Numbered from the stretch's first letter, positions 22,811 to 35,974 are shown. The stretch: DNA of 64,000 nt from Warburgia ugandensis (GCA_035236585.1 CP141135.1:7908001-7972000); one strand, 5' to 3'. Numbers and translations are program-made. The notes: a model not told the origin generated them from the sequence alone.

Positions 22811-25470
22811 TGACTGAATAATTCTATCACCTAAAAGAACTGTACTTTTCATGTATAATCAGAAATCTTGTATAATATTTATATCCAACTCCAATGAGCA
22901 TCCCTTGTAGGATGCCAGAATCATCCAATCATCATGAAGTTTTTATTACTTTTCATTCAAACCCACAATGCCAAATCTTGTGCGATTCTAACTAAGGTCC
23001 ATTTAGGGCCTTTGTTCTAACGCATTTCATTTCAGGGAGCCAACTCTATCCCTTAAATATCCTCTTTTTATGGAATGCTGCCTCAACGTAATTAAGCTGA
23101 CTAATTCACTTCTACATTATGGCTTCATAGATGGCTTGGGTTTTTAAATGACTTTTTTGATATTTTTTAAATATAAACAGTTAAAGATATAATTTTTTTT
23201 CACAAAATTGCAGTGCCATTTCTACTAACAAAAATATATTTCAGATATTCTGAAATGTAATGAGTTTATATTTAATATTTTTTTAAAGATTTTATCTAGT
23301 CACAACTCACAGTCCAATTGCATAACTATATATACATATATGTTAAGAAAGATCAAATCAAAGTCATATACTTACATGATAATGTTATCTTTATTCAAGT
23401 TTCTATCTATCTCAAGATGTTTTTCCTTCAAGTCAATTTCTTTAAATATAAGATATTATAAAATTCGTCAACAATAGGAGAAGCATCTCTCTTTGTCAAA
23501 CCATTGGGAAAAGACAAAGTTGTTTAGTTTTCTTTGATTTTAGTAAATGAGGGGACAGTCAAGAAGACTTGGCCATGCTCCCCATTTCGATAGTCAAAAG
23601 TCCCAAAGGCATTTCAATAGTCAAAAGTCCCACAACTACCTGCGACCAGGAACATATGACATTAGTATGATTTTCAGAAAAATACCCATCTTAGATAAAA
23701 GCAATTCGATGAACGGTTGAGATCTTACACAAGCATACTAATGATAATAACATGAAAGCTAAAGGTCAATCAATTGATTCCAGTTTGACATCATTCTAGT
23801 TTCATGTCTCTTAATAGGAATCCCAAGAAACAGTAACCTTTTTCAGTTTAAGCCTGACACAAGTTGACAAAGGGCATCTTAGATAAGAACAAGGGCTTGT
23901 AATGTATACCCACTAATTCTCCTATGTTTCTCGTGAGGAATCAAACGAAAGGGATGGAAGCCAGAGACTCGTGCAGGCATCTCTATTCGTTGCACGTTGT
24001 AAGTGTAACTTGGCCCAACAAAAACCAAGTAGCAATTTGGAATGGATGATAGGGACCTACAATTTTGATTCACGCGTATTGCTTCGGTGACAATCGAGCT
24101 GGGTGTCATTTGTGGAAAGAGACTTGAGATTCGGTGAATGTGCTATGAGATGCACCGTTGGGAGGCACTTGGCGGAGCCTACCAGTGCAATTTCGACAGA
24201 ACTTGGACCGTGCATCTAGAGGCCTACTCCAGATGCCTGTGCTAAGGATGACAGTTACTGTCGTTAGACAAACAGTGACGATATTGATCTTTTGAAATAA
24301 AAATATATAAAATCCTCGATAAATTAATATGAAATGGGTGCATCATTTCTAATGATGAAAAATGGAGTTAAAAGCCTCTATCCTCTTGAGAGCAAAAGCC
24401 TTCTAGTGCAGCGGTGCAAGGAGGGCCTCTCCCATGATAGGTCATTAGGTGTACATGCCACATTTTTCTTGCACAGAAATTTTATTTATTTATTTTTTTA
24501 CAGATTTAAGTTACTCATCAAGTTAACATGGAATATCATAGATAGACTAGAAATTGGATATCATGCTCATTAGATGGTTTTAGCCTATATTTCTTTGGAT
24601 AAATTTTTTTATGTTCATTTGTTTTTGTTAGCTTTTTCTCATAGACTCAAAACAAGTAGTTAAGATTACTCAAAAATATTAATTTCTCATGGTCACCCAT
24701 ATTTACTATTCTAAATATGATGAATGGCTTGGATGTAAAAATAAAACTTTTAGTATACATGGAAAACATGGGGCGTACACCTTTCTCTCGTCTAGAGCGT
24801 CTACTCTCCAACAGTTAGAAGTACACAAAGTTAAAACGAATGTATGCAAAACCCATTCTAGAAATGTATTTTCTTATCAGTTAGTGAAGTTGCTATTGTT
24901 TAACTATAGCTTAAGTTGCGAGGGGATACGTCATATTAACTTAGCACCAGTATTAATTTATCAAGGTTCCTTTGTAGTTATTTTGAGGGTGCCATGTCTC
25001 CTTTCTCACTATAAAATGGTTTATGTTTAGGGTTTAGGGTACAATTGATTGTTGCATTCCATTAAAAAGTGACAATTTCACATCAACAAGATGACACCAT
25101 GTTCAGAGATTTGGAATTCCTTAAAGAAGTCAATTTTGGGCAGCTTTACTGATTAGCCCAGTTGAAACATGAATCTCAAACACCCACCAACCGTTACACA
25201 CTTTATTGAAAAAGAGAGATAGAGATAGAGAGAGAGACGGCACCTTCCCGAGTCCCGAACTCCCCTTCAATCCCTTTGATTCTACATAGTAGTGCTTCCA
25301 GAAACGGCTGTTTTTCAACATAGCTACACAAAAGGGGGTTGTTGATTAGGAGAACAAGTAAAAGAAGGTAAGGATAAAGGCATGGGGCAGGTGAGAAAGT
25401 GTAAGGCTATCTAGAGAGAATAAAGAGGGGGTGGCAGCATTATTTCTCTTGTCTACATGCAATTGCTCAC
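22811..25470. other. Intergenic, no gene seen
   Basis: About 2.7 kb upstream of ODC. Frames at 23,879-24,109 (-), 24,334-24,573 (+) and 24,689-25,030 (+, 113 codons) match nothing I recognise. Two telomere-like units (GTTTAGGG twice) occur at 25,025-25,040. The distal promoter of ODC probably lies near the right end. Confidence 0.4.
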
Positions 25471-25894
25471 CCTATATAATGCACCAAAAAGAAGATAAAA
25501 AATCTGTGAGAGATTTGAGTATTGGTAGAGCCTCAAGGCTTGTGAAAAGAATCCCTTGGATTTTCCTGACATTTTTTATTTTTTTTTCAATCAACCAATC
25601 ACTAAATCCTTCAATTCCTAGCTCTTTTAAAGCTTTTACAAAACCTAATACAGATTTTCTTACTTAGTTGGCTGTCTTTCTGTAAAACTCAGCTCGGATG
25701 GAGTAAGCATTAATGCTGATTCTCTGAACCCAAAAGGTAACTCAATTATAGAACTCCCTTTTTTCGCTTCCTCCACTAATTCGAGCAGTGCCACCCGTGT
25801 GTATTTTCTTTCTATATATTCGCTACAGAGAAGTAAAACAATTTCCAAGTTCTCCTCAATCTCTCTGTGTTTTTCAGCTTTATTGGATCCCTCC
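25470..25894 (+). promoter_or_regulatory. ODC promoter and 5' UTR region
   Basis: Two TATA-like boxes are visible: TATATAAT at 25,473-25,480, which would give a leader of nearly 400 bases, and TATATATT at 25,813-25,820, which would give about 50 bases. The second is followed by CT-rich sequence up to the start codon. Which one is used cannot be decided from sequence. Short upstream frames in the longer leader could affect translation if the first is used. Confidence 0.35.
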
Positions 25895-27172
25895 ATGGCC
25901 TTGGAGCATTTGAGAGCTGTTGGGTCAAGCACCAACAGCCTCCAGGCTGTGCTTAGCGCTCCTGGGGTCAAGGGCAAGAAGATCTCTAGCCTTGGGAAAG
26001 GCTCAAAACAAGGGGTTACTGACCTCATGCAATCCATCATCACTAAGAAAAATGAGGTAAAAGATCCCTTCTATGTTTTGGACCTAGGAGTGGTAGTTGG
26101 GCTCATGGAGAAATGGAACCATGGACTGGGCATGGTTCGACCCTGCTATGCAGTCAAGTGCAACCCTGAGCCGGCATTTCTTGGAGCCTTGGCGGCTCTA
26201 GGCGCTGGCTTTGACTGTGCCAGCCGAGCCGAAATTGAAGCTGTTCTTGCCCTTGGTGTTTCTCCCGATCGAGTTGTTTATGCCAATCCGTGCAAAGCTG
26301 AGGGGCAGATCAAGTATGCTGCCCATGTTGGGGTCAATCTGACCACCTATGATTCTCGAGATGAGATTGAGAAGATCCGAAAGTGGCACCCCAAGTGCTT
26401 GGTCTTGCTCCGACTCAAGGCTCCTGATGATGGCGGGGCTCGCTGCCCCTTAGGCCCCAAGTATGGAGCACTGCCTGAGGAGGTTGCTCCATTGCTTCGA
26501 GCTGCTCAGGCCGCTCGGATCACAGTAGCGGGTGTGTCATTCCATATTGGCAGCGGGGCGACAAATACAAAGGCCTACCGTGGAGCCATTGCTGCTGCTA
26601 AGTCAGCATTCGACTTGGCCACCCAATTTGGCATGCCACGGATGCGTGTGCTGAATATTGGTGGTGGGTTCACTGTTGGCCAACAATTCGATGAGGCCAG
26701 TGCCACTATCAAGGCTGCTATCAATGCATACTTCTCTAAGGAACCAGGCCTAACACTCATAGCAGAACCAGGCCGGTTCTTCGCCGAAACTGCATTCACA
26801 CTTGCTACAAATATTATTGGCAAGCGGGTCCGTGGTGATCTCAGGGAGTATTGGATCAATGATGGGATCTATGGATCCATGAACTGCATATTGTATGATC
26901 ATGCAACCATAACCGCATTGCCACTGGCTTGTTCTTCAAACCGGGCCAATCCAACTTGCCGCGGAATGAGGACATATCCATCGACGGTGTTCGGGCCTAC
27001 ATGTGATGCACTCGACACAGTTCTTACTGGTCATCAGCTGCCGGAGCTTCAGGTGAATGACTGGCTTGTGTTCCCTAACATGGGGGCCTACACGGCCGCG
27101 GCTGGGTCCAACTTCAATGGCTTCGCTACCTCGGCTATATGCACCCACCTCTCCTACTCTAGCCCATCCTAG
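25895..27172 (+). CDS. ODC: Ornithine decarboxylase, intronless
   Basis: Pyridoxal-phosphate enzyme (fold-III, Orn/Lys/Arg decarboxylase class II) that converts ornithine to putrescine, the direct route into polyamines and many alkaloids. The 425-residue protein carries YAVKCNP with the PLP lysine at K88, GVSFHIGSG, the phosphate-binding [17 protein letters not shown], and the C-terminal FGPTCDALD with the catalytic cysteine. The active homodimer shares residues from both chains at its active site. The sequence reads NCILYDHAT; the histidine there is the residue reported as replaced by an aromatic one in plant enzymes that also accept lysine, so ornithine preference is inferred. The start is ATG 25,895 (MALEHLRAV); the open frame extends 96 bases upstream without family similarity. 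There are no introns, as in other plant ODC genes. The coding region is visibly richer in G+C than its surroundings. A broken paralogue lies upstream. Confidence 0.95.
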   Translation: MALEHLRAVGSSTNSLQAVLSAPGVKGKKISSLGKGSKQGVTDLMQSIITKKNEVKDPFYVLDLGVVVGLMEKWNHGLGMVRPCYAVKCNPEPAFLGALAALGAGFDCASRAEIEAVLALGVSPDRVVYANPCKAEGQIKYAAHVGVNLTTYDSRDEIEKIRKWHPKCLVLLRLKAPDDGGARCPLGPKYGALPEEVAPLLRAAQAARITVAGVSFHIGSGATNTKAYRGAIAAAKSAFDLATQFGMPRMRVLNIGGGFTVGQQFDEASATIKAAINAYFSKEPGLTLIAEPGRFFAETAFTLATNIIGKRVRGDLREYWINDGIYGSMNCILYDHATITALPLACSSNRANPTCRGMRTYPSTVFGPTCDALDTVLTGHQLPELQVNDWLVFPNMGAYTAAAGSNFNGFATSAICTHLSYSSPS

Positions 27173-28870
27173 CAGAGATATGCTCGTTCCAAACCATGTT
27201 ACTCATGTAGACATCCTTGCTTTTTGTCTTTTGTTTCCAAATATATACCAATATAGTTTTGCTTTTATTTCAGACATTGCTCAAGATGGTGTGCTGAAAT
27301 AGCAGAGAATCAGTTCCCATAATTGTGAGAAAGCTTGATTTGTATGAAACCATCTTCCTCCAATGTCCGCCCTTCTCAAATACCATCACCTTCCTAAGGT
27401 GAATTCACAACCCCACATCTCGATTCCCTTCGTTGATCGAATGGTAATGGAACCCATGCACAAAAATTCACACTGGATCATGTTATTCGAATCCGTGGAG
27501 ATTTGAAGTGTGTGCACACGAATAGCAAGAAGATCAAGATCAAGGGTTAAGTTTGGTTTGTTTGGTTAGCCATGGTTGAAAATTGGGAATCCGTTGTGTG
27601 CACTTTTGTGGAAAGCATGAAGCAGACATTTTTGGCGGGTGTAAGGTTCTTGGTCACAGTAAATCATTCATACGCCAACACCATTCTCCGCATCCCACTG
27701 AAACACAGTGCACAGATGTTCACAAGTTTCACGTTGTTTTTCTTGAAAGAACTCCATATTTCAAGGTGGGATTCTCATGTTCACTGTTTACTTCACTCTG
27801 TTATTAGCTCTCCTTTTCCTGTACAGCAGTAATCAATCATAAACAACGACTGTTCCGCAGCTAGTCCTGGTACTTTCAAACGCTAAAGCCAGCGTCTTAT
27901 ATGCAGAAGCTGGCTTTTTTTATGTGTTCTTATATATGAAGTGACCATCTTGTTATGTTTAGCCTCCATGTAAAAATCTACACCAGTATGATGATTTTCG
28001 TCGCGTTGTTTTTCTAGTTTTAAATATCAACTGTCATGATTTGAACTACAAAGAAACACAATCTACAAGAATTGAATCCCATTTATTTTTGTTGTGTAGA
28101 TAATCTGAAGAGATCCAAAGAAGATGAAGATGAAATGGTTAGATAATCCGGAAAATAGCATGTGAAAATTAGACCGATCTTAGCGTTTGAAAAATACTAG
28201 GACTCATAATCCATAACTAGTCCCAAAAATCTTTGGCATAGGGATACCAATTCGTGGATTGAGAATCCACAAGTAGTGATTTATATTCTGCCATTTGGAT
28301 CTTAAAATGTGGACAATGTTATTGAAAACATAGACACAAACACACGCTGGTTTGCCAAAAGGAATCTACCGCAGTTGGCCCAATGGCTTGAGGTGGCAGT
28401 TTCCCGCTTGTTTTTAACCATATTTAGGAATTCGGTAGTAAGTTACTAGGTAATTTGCTCCTTAATTATTTTTTGTACTAAAAAACCAATGACTCCTGGT
28501 AATTATAGACGTTTAAACATATTATAACAAGGCTTTCTTTTAGAGTGCTACGTGAAAAGTTACTCAATGTTTAATAAAAAATCCAACCAAACCCTGAGTT
28601 TACTTTAGATTTGGTTTTATTGTCTACAATTATATCGACTAAAAAACAAAAGATCCCAGGTTGTTTTTCAATTTGGTACGAAAAATTACAAAGCAAATCA
28701 CTCACCCTCTCCAAAACCTAATTTGTGACCAAAAAGGGAAGCAGTGACTCAAATCTGCAATGAAGGCATAATTCAGGGGAGAAGTTGTTTGCAATCAGCT
28801 ATGTCAGATAGTGGCAAAAGTCTGGGTTGTTTGTTCTTAAATAGTTTCATCTATAATCTAAGGCTGCGAA
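27173..28870. other. Intergenic downstream of ODC
   Basis: Contains two overlapping frames of 86 and 74 codons at 27,572-27,832 without known similarity. A short hairpin (AAAGCCAGC at 27,885 with GCTGGCTTT at 27,909, then a T run) is present; it is too far from ODC to be an obvious 3' element. Otherwise I see nothing here. Confidence 0.4.
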
Positions 28871-28877
28871 TAATACC

Positions 28878-29033
28878 AGGTGCACAAAGCTCCTGCGTAT
28901 GCAGAGTCTGGGGGAGGGCAGACCACAATAGGTATATAAGATGCAGCCTTAGTTTACATTTTTGGAAGAGGCTGTTTTCATACCGCCAACCCATGACCTC
29001 CAGATTACACGATGACAACTCTAATAGGAGTTA
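28878..29033 (-). mobile_element. Au-like SINE, diverged copy
   Basis: Antisense copy with CCAGGTGCACAAAGCTCCTG and GTATGCAGAGTCTGGGGGAG, followed by the tRNA-like head in which the reversed B box is CCAACCCATGACCTCCAG. The outermost bases on both sides are lost or mutated and no target-site duplication is visible. Confidence 0.75.
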
Positions 29034-29239
29034 TCCCTAAATACCTAAATCCCTAGTGGCATGCCTAACAGCATCCATACGCCTCAAATATGCCAAAACA
29101 AGCTCTCCCTTATCATCTCTGACTAACCCTTCGCAACCTGCCATACTCAAGTTCATTCATTAGCAAAATTTTCTCAATTTCAATTGAAATGATCTTCCGC
29201 AAACTGTATTGGTTACCACAAAGGAAAAACTTGCGTTAC

Positions 29240-29275
<36 letters not shown>

Positions 29276-31936
29276 CATTGAAATTAGCCACAGTAACACT
29301 GACCATCCTAGACTGGATATTCCACCGACTAGATTTTTCTAGTCAACAACCACTAGCAAAGGTGAAGTTTCAAATGCTTGCCTGCCACCAACTTTTCTCA
29401 TGGATTCCCAGATGAATGGCTGTTCTGCCGATCTATTTGATCATGAATGGAATTAAGAATACTGTTAAAGGCAAACCCAGTCACTATAAGTAGCTTCGGG
29501 GAAAGGTCAATGGGCCAAATGCCATTTAAGATATCATGGTTAGCTACCTTTCATGGAATAAATCAGCCCGTCATTTAGTGTTAGATCCTGACATGGTTAG
29601 TGATGGTGCATCTAGTTAAGACATTTATACCTTAGTGCTTCATTTGCTTGCCATTTGTTATCCCACCTTTCCTTCTCATTTGATAAATAAACTGCAGTGG
29701 AGAGTAAACCATCAAGGGTTACTGCTCGCTTTTCCTTCTCTCTTGTAGGACCTCTCTGAAGGTAGTTTTGGTTTGTGAATTGCTATTTAATTCCAGTTTT
29801 ACGATTTGCCATTCAAATTCACAGAAATTTAATTATATGAAGCTACAGCAATAGCTGAATTGATCCATAGCCTTCAGGGGTTAAAGTTTCCTTTTCAATT
29901 AAAGCATTGAGCAATGCTCCAAGTTTCTACATCAGACATTTTAACCCTCGGATATTAAGTGAAGGCTGGAAAAGGTGAAGAGATTTGCTAAAGGTTTTCT
30001 CTATTGTTTCTTGTGAGCTTTCCTTTAAAAGCACTCAGTCAGTAGAAAGGTTGTCATTGATGATTCTACAATAAAGCACGGGTAGTTGTTGGCTATTTTT
30101 CTTATGAAAGATTAGGGTGCATTGTTTTCTAATGGTATGGGCCCCTGGGAGATGCTCTCTTCTTCTGCAGATCTTGTCTAAAAATTGGTCTCGAGACCAC
30201 AGCTGGATTTAGATCAGCACCGCTTTTAGGACTCCACGACAGCAAGGAACTACTGCGACATGCTCAGCTGCTAATCCAAACCCAATAAGGCTTTTGCGTA
30301 TTTCACAAGACGGGGCAGAAGAGAACGTCAAACACGAACAGGATTACAGGGATCTAAAAGAATTTTAATTATTTGGGTTCTGGAATTGATTGCTTAAAAA
30401 CAGAAGTCTTGACAATCATTTGATCTAGTCGCAGAAAAGGATTTTCCCCATTAGGAAAGGAAGAAACAGAAGACTCTCAATAGACGAGAATGCTTCAAGG
30501 GACAAAACAAGTGCCTTATCAAAGAATCCATAATGTAATTCATGGCCAGGAATTTGACATTCGATGCTCACAAGTGGAATTATGTCATAAATCTAAAGAC
30601 ATTTGCAGACAAGAACCTGTTAAAATACTAACATCTTGTTATGAGTTTCTACCTGCCCAAGAATGACATATAAAGTAGAACATTTTCTGCAAGCAATAGA
30701 AAGGAATTCATTCCAATCTGAGATCATCAAAGTATATCTAAGGAGACATCTATTACCATCACTCGTAGGCGTGGTTTCAGTGTAATGCTTCTCTAATTTA
30801 TTCATGTCTATCATCAGGTGCCTTGCTGTCTCTTAGAAAGTGTATATATTCTCTTTATCATTATTGGCAGCATGCATTTTTTTATATAGAGGCCATGAAA
30901 AAGATTCTACCAAATCAAAGTCCTGGCTAATAAGTGTGATTTTTGGCAAGTTAGTGGGAATTGTTAACCCAATACTTTCCAACTGACATGACTCACATCC
31001 AGTCCTGACTGGGGCCAACAAAATCGAGGTCCTAGCACCCTATTAATAAGCCTTAGGTTTTTTCACTTTCACCATAATACTACTGCACTGATCAGATGAC
31101 ATAGTGTGTCCTGGAAGAAAATAAAGCTAAACTAGAAGCCTGAAGCCTTCCAGACATCATGCACCATTAGATAGAGTAGAAATATGGTTATTGTTTACCA
31201 AGTCATACATATGGTACCTTTCCCTCTTACATTATGAAAATACAGCCACAAGATAAGCTTGATAAAATCTACATCTAAAAGGAAGCCAACAAATACACTA
31301 TTGAAAATTTTACATTTAAAACCATTCCAATTAAAAATTAAACCTGTGCATGCCATCTTGTGGCAGTTAACCTCTGTTAATGCCATGGAGTGGCAGAATG
31401 TTGCTGCTCCACCAGAAAATCCCTGTTTAAGAGGGAGAATATCCATCTTAGAATAATAGCAAATATGTTCATGTCAAAGCCTCTAGTCTCTATGGGAGAG
31501 CTTGAGCACGTAATACATGCAAAGACAACAAATAACATAAAACTTCCATCAAGCACCAACTGTATGCACAAGTCATGAAGAGGGAAGCATTTCTCAGTGT
31601 TTGTTAAATAAAATATATCAAGGTGAGTAAGCAACCAAATTTCATATTACAACAACTGATAACAACCACATACCCTATATGACAATAAATCTCCAAGAAT
31701 CATAATTCAACAGCTACATATTTCCTATCAATGCTTCCAATCAGACGCATCAATCCTAGCAGTCGATGAATATAACAAAAACAATTACTAAATTGTAATT
31801 TTGATGGAATCTTGAGTTGTGCCCTGCCAGTTTAATGAAGAACTCCTTTGCTTTGCCTCAAACGTTGCAGGAGTCCAATATTAGACAACAAGAACAGGGA
31901 TCAATTCTCTTATAGGTAATGTCCTCAATAAGGTGC
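29034..31936. other. Intergenic, no gene seen
   Basis: Nearly 3 kb with a (GA)n microsatellite at about 29,244-29,272 and only short open frames (62-85 codons) on either strand. No transposon protein, tRNA or conserved exon chain was recognised. Confidence 0.45.
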
Positions 31937-32059
31937 CACAATACACAAGTGACAGTTCCAGAAAGCTAAGATCAATTCTCAACTAGGCATGTTGATGCAC
32001 AATACACATGTTAAGTGATAGTTCCAGAAAACTAAGATCAATCCTCAACTGGACACGTT
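31937..32059. repeat. About 61-bp tandem duplication beside an RTE insertion
   Basis: Two imperfect head-to-tail copies, each starting CACAATACACA and containing GTTCCAGAAA(G/A)CTAAGATCAA, span 31,937-31,997 and 31,998-32,059. The second abuts the 3' end of the RTE fragment. They differ at several positions. Confidence 0.8.
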
Positions 32060-33765
32060 CATAATCATCATCTTGTTTCTCCATTCCCCTCTATCAAGTG
32101 TCATGACTTCATTTAATCCAAAAGTTTTTAAATCTTTTCTTACCACTTCTATCCATGCCCTTTTGGGCCTTCCCCTTGCCCTTTTAGAGCCTTCGACTTG
32201 GATTGACTCACTCCTAACCGGTGCCATTTTCAATCCCTGTAGGACATGTCCAAACCATTACAGTCTACCCTCCCTCATCTTGTTACCAATTAGTGCTACT
32301 CCTAAGTTTCCTCTAATGTTATCATTTCTTGTCTTGCCACTAATCCATCTCAACATCCTCATTTTGGCTACGCTCATCTTATGAACATGTTGTTCCTTAG
32401 CTGTCCAACACTGATCCATAGAGCATGGTCGGCCATATAGCCATCCTATAGAATTTTTCTTTCAGTTTAAGTAGCACCCATGATCACACAGAGCTCCAGA
32501 GGCACGTCTCCATTTGCTCGAACCCACTTGGATTCTCTGGGTAACACCCCTCTCAATCTTTGTGCTCACGAATTATCAATCCGAAGTATCAAAAGAGGTC
32601 TTTTAGGGGGACTTCTTCGTTATCAATATTTACTGGTGCTTCATTCCCACACCTCTCCTTGCTAAAATTGCTTTTCATATACTCTATCTTAATTCAGCTA
32701 ATTTTAAATCCTTTAGACTCTATAGCATCTATCCACAACTCTAACTTTGTGTTCATGTCCTCCTTTGTCTTATCAATCAAAGCTATGTCATCTACAAATA
32801 ACATACACCAAGTAATCTCCTCATGCAACTGTTTTGTTGAATCATCCATAACCATGTGAAAAGGTACAGGCTCAATGCTGATCCTTGTTGCACTCTTATA
32901 GTGATAGAAAAATCATCAATCTCTCCATTAGTGGTCCTAACATTTGTTACTGCTCCCTTATACATATCCTTAATTATGTCTATACACCTCATAAAACCCC
33001 TTTTTGGCCCAACACCCTAAGGACCTTATCCTAGGCTTTTCTAAGTCAATAAAGACCATGTAGAGGTCATTCCTCCTCTCCCTATATTTCTCTATTAATT
33101 GTGTAAGTTAGAAAAATAGCTTCCAGGATAAACTTCTCTGGCATAAAACCAAACTGATTTTCATATACACTTGTCTCATGTCGTAGCCTCTTCTCAGTCA
33201 TTCTTTCCTACGGTCTAATGGTATTGCTCATAAGCTTGACCCCATGATAACTAGTGCAACACTGTATGTCTCCTTTATTCTTATAAATTAGTGAGATAGA
33301 GATTTTTCTCCATTCACCTAGCATTTTCTTTGATTTTACAATTTTGGTAAACAATTTTTCCAACCAAACTACTTCAATATCTCCCGTATACTTCCAAACC
33401 TCTATTGATATAACATCGCCTCCCAAGGCCTTTCCTGATTTCATCTTTTTCAAGGCTTCTTTCACTTTAGGTATCCTAATCCTACAATCGTATCGATATA
33501 GTCTAGCGTTATTTGGGTATACGGTTCTTTCAATCTCTATATTCTTAGGACAATTGTCATTTAGTAGTTTTTGAAAGTAACTTTCCCACCTTTGGCTGAT
33601 CTCATCATCTTTAATTAGTACCTTTTGGTCACCACTTTTAATGCATTTATCATAGTCTAAGTCTTTACTCTGTCGTACTAATATATTTGCAATTTTGAAC
33701 ACATCTTTATCACCTTTTCTTGACCTCAACTAGGCACATTGCTGCCTAATTTATTAAGTCATAAG
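32060..33765 (-). mobile_element. RTE-clade LINE, 5'-truncated and decayed
   Basis: The minus strand encodes RTE reverse transcriptase in pieces, including a 173-codon frame at 33,208-33,729. Visible are [13 protein letters not shown], the LNDN segment upstream, KKMLGEWRKISISLIYKNKG (RT block around motif 2) and, near 32,100-32,230, the C-terminal [20 protein letters not shown]. Endonuclease is missing. The 3' end carries ATAATCATCATC, in line with the short tandem repeat tails of RTE elements. Many stops and indels make it inactive. Confidence 0.9.
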
Positions 33766-34624
33766 TTATCATTATAATGGGCCCTTAGTCTCATACCAAA
33801 GATGTCATCCTAGCATGTAATGAAGTTGACACAATTTTCAAGAATTAGACATCCAACAACCTTCATTTGATTAGTCTTACCCACTCATCAAGGTCCGTCT
33901 TGCTATTCAAGTATAGATCCACTTGTCAATAATCACCAATTAATCACATGATCAACTAATTCTTTTAGCTAATTGTTTCCTAGTTCTATCGAAAAAACTA
34001 ATTGTTTCCTAGTTTTGTACAACATGCATCAATGTAAGCATGTAGCAACATCTCCTGAACAAAGGAATGTTTGGGTAGAAGGACACTGTGTCTATGTTAC
34101 ATGTTAAAGTAAATACCAATTAGACCTCACTTTCATCACATGTGGACAACCTTAAATATGTCTTTCATTAGGTAGGATGATCTAGTTGGGGAGAAGGGGG
34201 AAAAGGGGATGGGGTATAGAAGATGTTGTGTATCTTGATTCAAATATTACAATGCCCAAGACCATTTCATGTAGAATCATGTGGCGACATTTTAACTTAA
34301 CCTGTTTACTTATTCAAAGTTATAAGATTGACATTCTTTGATGGAATTTCTTCATGTAACCATCTTTCTTGGTGCATGAATTTTGCCTTTCCATTTCAAA
34401 GCTCTCAAACTCATGGCCTTCTTTTACAGAAAGGATTGACAGGTTCTAAGATAGCCCTCTCAGTTAGACCTTTAGGAAAAAATAATTGGAATTAGTTACC
34501 TGACATCAAATGACCAAATTATTCATCAACAAGCTCCATGATGGATTGGTCATGGCCCAAAAATCGGTACCATTTTCACTACAATGGGAATGAAGTCCCC
34601 TTTGAATATGAACAGTTTTTGTAT
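33766..34624. other. Intergenic, no gene seen
   Basis: AT-rich spacer between the RTE fragment and the MITE-like element. No open frame or repeat that I can support. Confidence 0.4.
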
Positions 34625-35035
34625 TTAATTTAGAGTCCCAATAAGAGTACACACTCAAGAGGAGATGTAGGGGTGCACGACCCTTTTCCATCCATCGTAA
34701 AATATTTTTTGGTTGATCTAATTTGTTCATCATGTTTGGATTTTAGAATTTAAAAAATAGGTGATCCATGAGAAATCATTTCATTTTGATGGTCCTAACC
34801 ACTTGTTTTGGGTCTTTGAAAAAATTTAAAAAAATAGATGGTCATGATTTTAAGTCTCAAGAAACATATGTAAAAAACATCTAATGGGCATGAAATTTGA
34901 TGCCTAGCCATCTAAGCCATTCCTAAAATGATAAATGTGATAGACCTACAAGATATTTTTTGCCATGCATGGAAAGAGGGGTGTGCTCCCATCCTTTCCT
35001 CATGGGTTTGTACTCTTACGGGGACTCTTTAATTT
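34625..35035. mobile_element. MITE-like element with long terminal inverted repeats
   Basis: The 397-base body (34,632-35,028) begins AGAGTCCC and ends GGGACTCT. The inverted similarity continues inward for about 70 bases (left AATAAGAGTACACACTCAAG; right, reversed, GTAAGAGTACAAACCCATG), with scattered mismatches and small gaps. A 7-base direct repeat TTAATTT flanks it exactly (34,625-34,631 and 35,029-35,035). There is no coding capacity, so it is a non-autonomous DNA element. The superfamily cannot be fixed, because 7 bases is not the standard duplication of hAT (8) or Mutator-like (9-11) elements. Confidence 0.75.
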
Positions 35036-35974
35036 AAGCATCAATTTGAAACCACAACTAGATGTATAGGATTATCTGAACATTGGAGATTCTGGCTACA
35101 TAAAACCAAAAGCAGGACTTGCTGGATGAACAATCCAAACATTTGCTGATTCGTGCAGGTGGTTCAATAATGTGGGTCCCTATAGAAGGTCACATCAAGG
35201 ACACCAAAGCTATCCTTTCCTTGGAACATCACAACTTGAAAAAACTTGACCAAATTCTGAAGCTTTACTTGGACATCCATGTTTTAAGGCATATTATTTG
35301 ATTCATTTTTTCCTCAAACTGTTGTCAAAGTTCTTAACACCACAAGTTAACAAGAATATCTGAAACCATCGGATGTATGAGTCCAATCAACACCTTATAA
35401 AGTTAATCACGGTTAATCATACAGCTTTCGCCCAGTAAATTGAGCCAAAGTCTGATGGCTAATATCTTGTTATCCAACTAGTCTACTACTTGCCAGAGCA
35501 TGCACCAGATCCAAACAAGAAGAACAGATATCCTTTCTCTAACAAACATAAAGTTCTATTCCAGCCTTACCGCTAACAAAATAATGTGTGCTGTAAATCC
35601 ATTTCTCACTTAAGTTACAGCAATAGTCTATATCAAGAGGTGCCTCTTGTTATCTTGCAGAAGGGCTTGGAGAGCATGAAAGCAGCTCCCAAATCCAAAC
35701 ATCATGTGGAAGAACAACGCACATCAAGTTTTTGTTGGATTGTTTAACAATTTGTTTCAGTAGTATATCCTATATATCAGTAAGGAAATCATTTTCTTCA
35801 AAAGTTGTGTCCAACTAGCTAAGGTTACTCATCCTGAAGTGACAAGCAATGAATCAATTACTGAGGAGATTCATGATCATTTCTAACATAAATAAAATTT
35901 ACAGAGACATGATCATAGTACCTGGAATATGATGTACTAGAAGCAGAAAAGCATATTTCAAAGCAAAGAACCAG
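35036..35974. other. Region downstream of BBD, probably including its 3' UTR
   Basis: No gene seen. The part nearest 35,974 should hold the 3' UTR and poly(A) site of the minus-strand nuclease gene. Nothing else recognised. Confidence 0.35.

Noticed and set aside
24689-25030. 113-codon frame upstream of ODC
   Set aside because: Composition resembles the AT-rich background and I recognise no motif; kept as intergenic.
25025-25040. Telomere-like repeats (GTTTAGGG twice)
   Set aside because: Only two units, inside ordinary intergenic sequence; far too few for interstitial telomeric DNA. At most a telo-box-like promoter motif.
27572-27832. Two overlapping frames downstream of ODC
   Set aside because: No recognised family, no splice or start context, and two competing frames in the same DNA.
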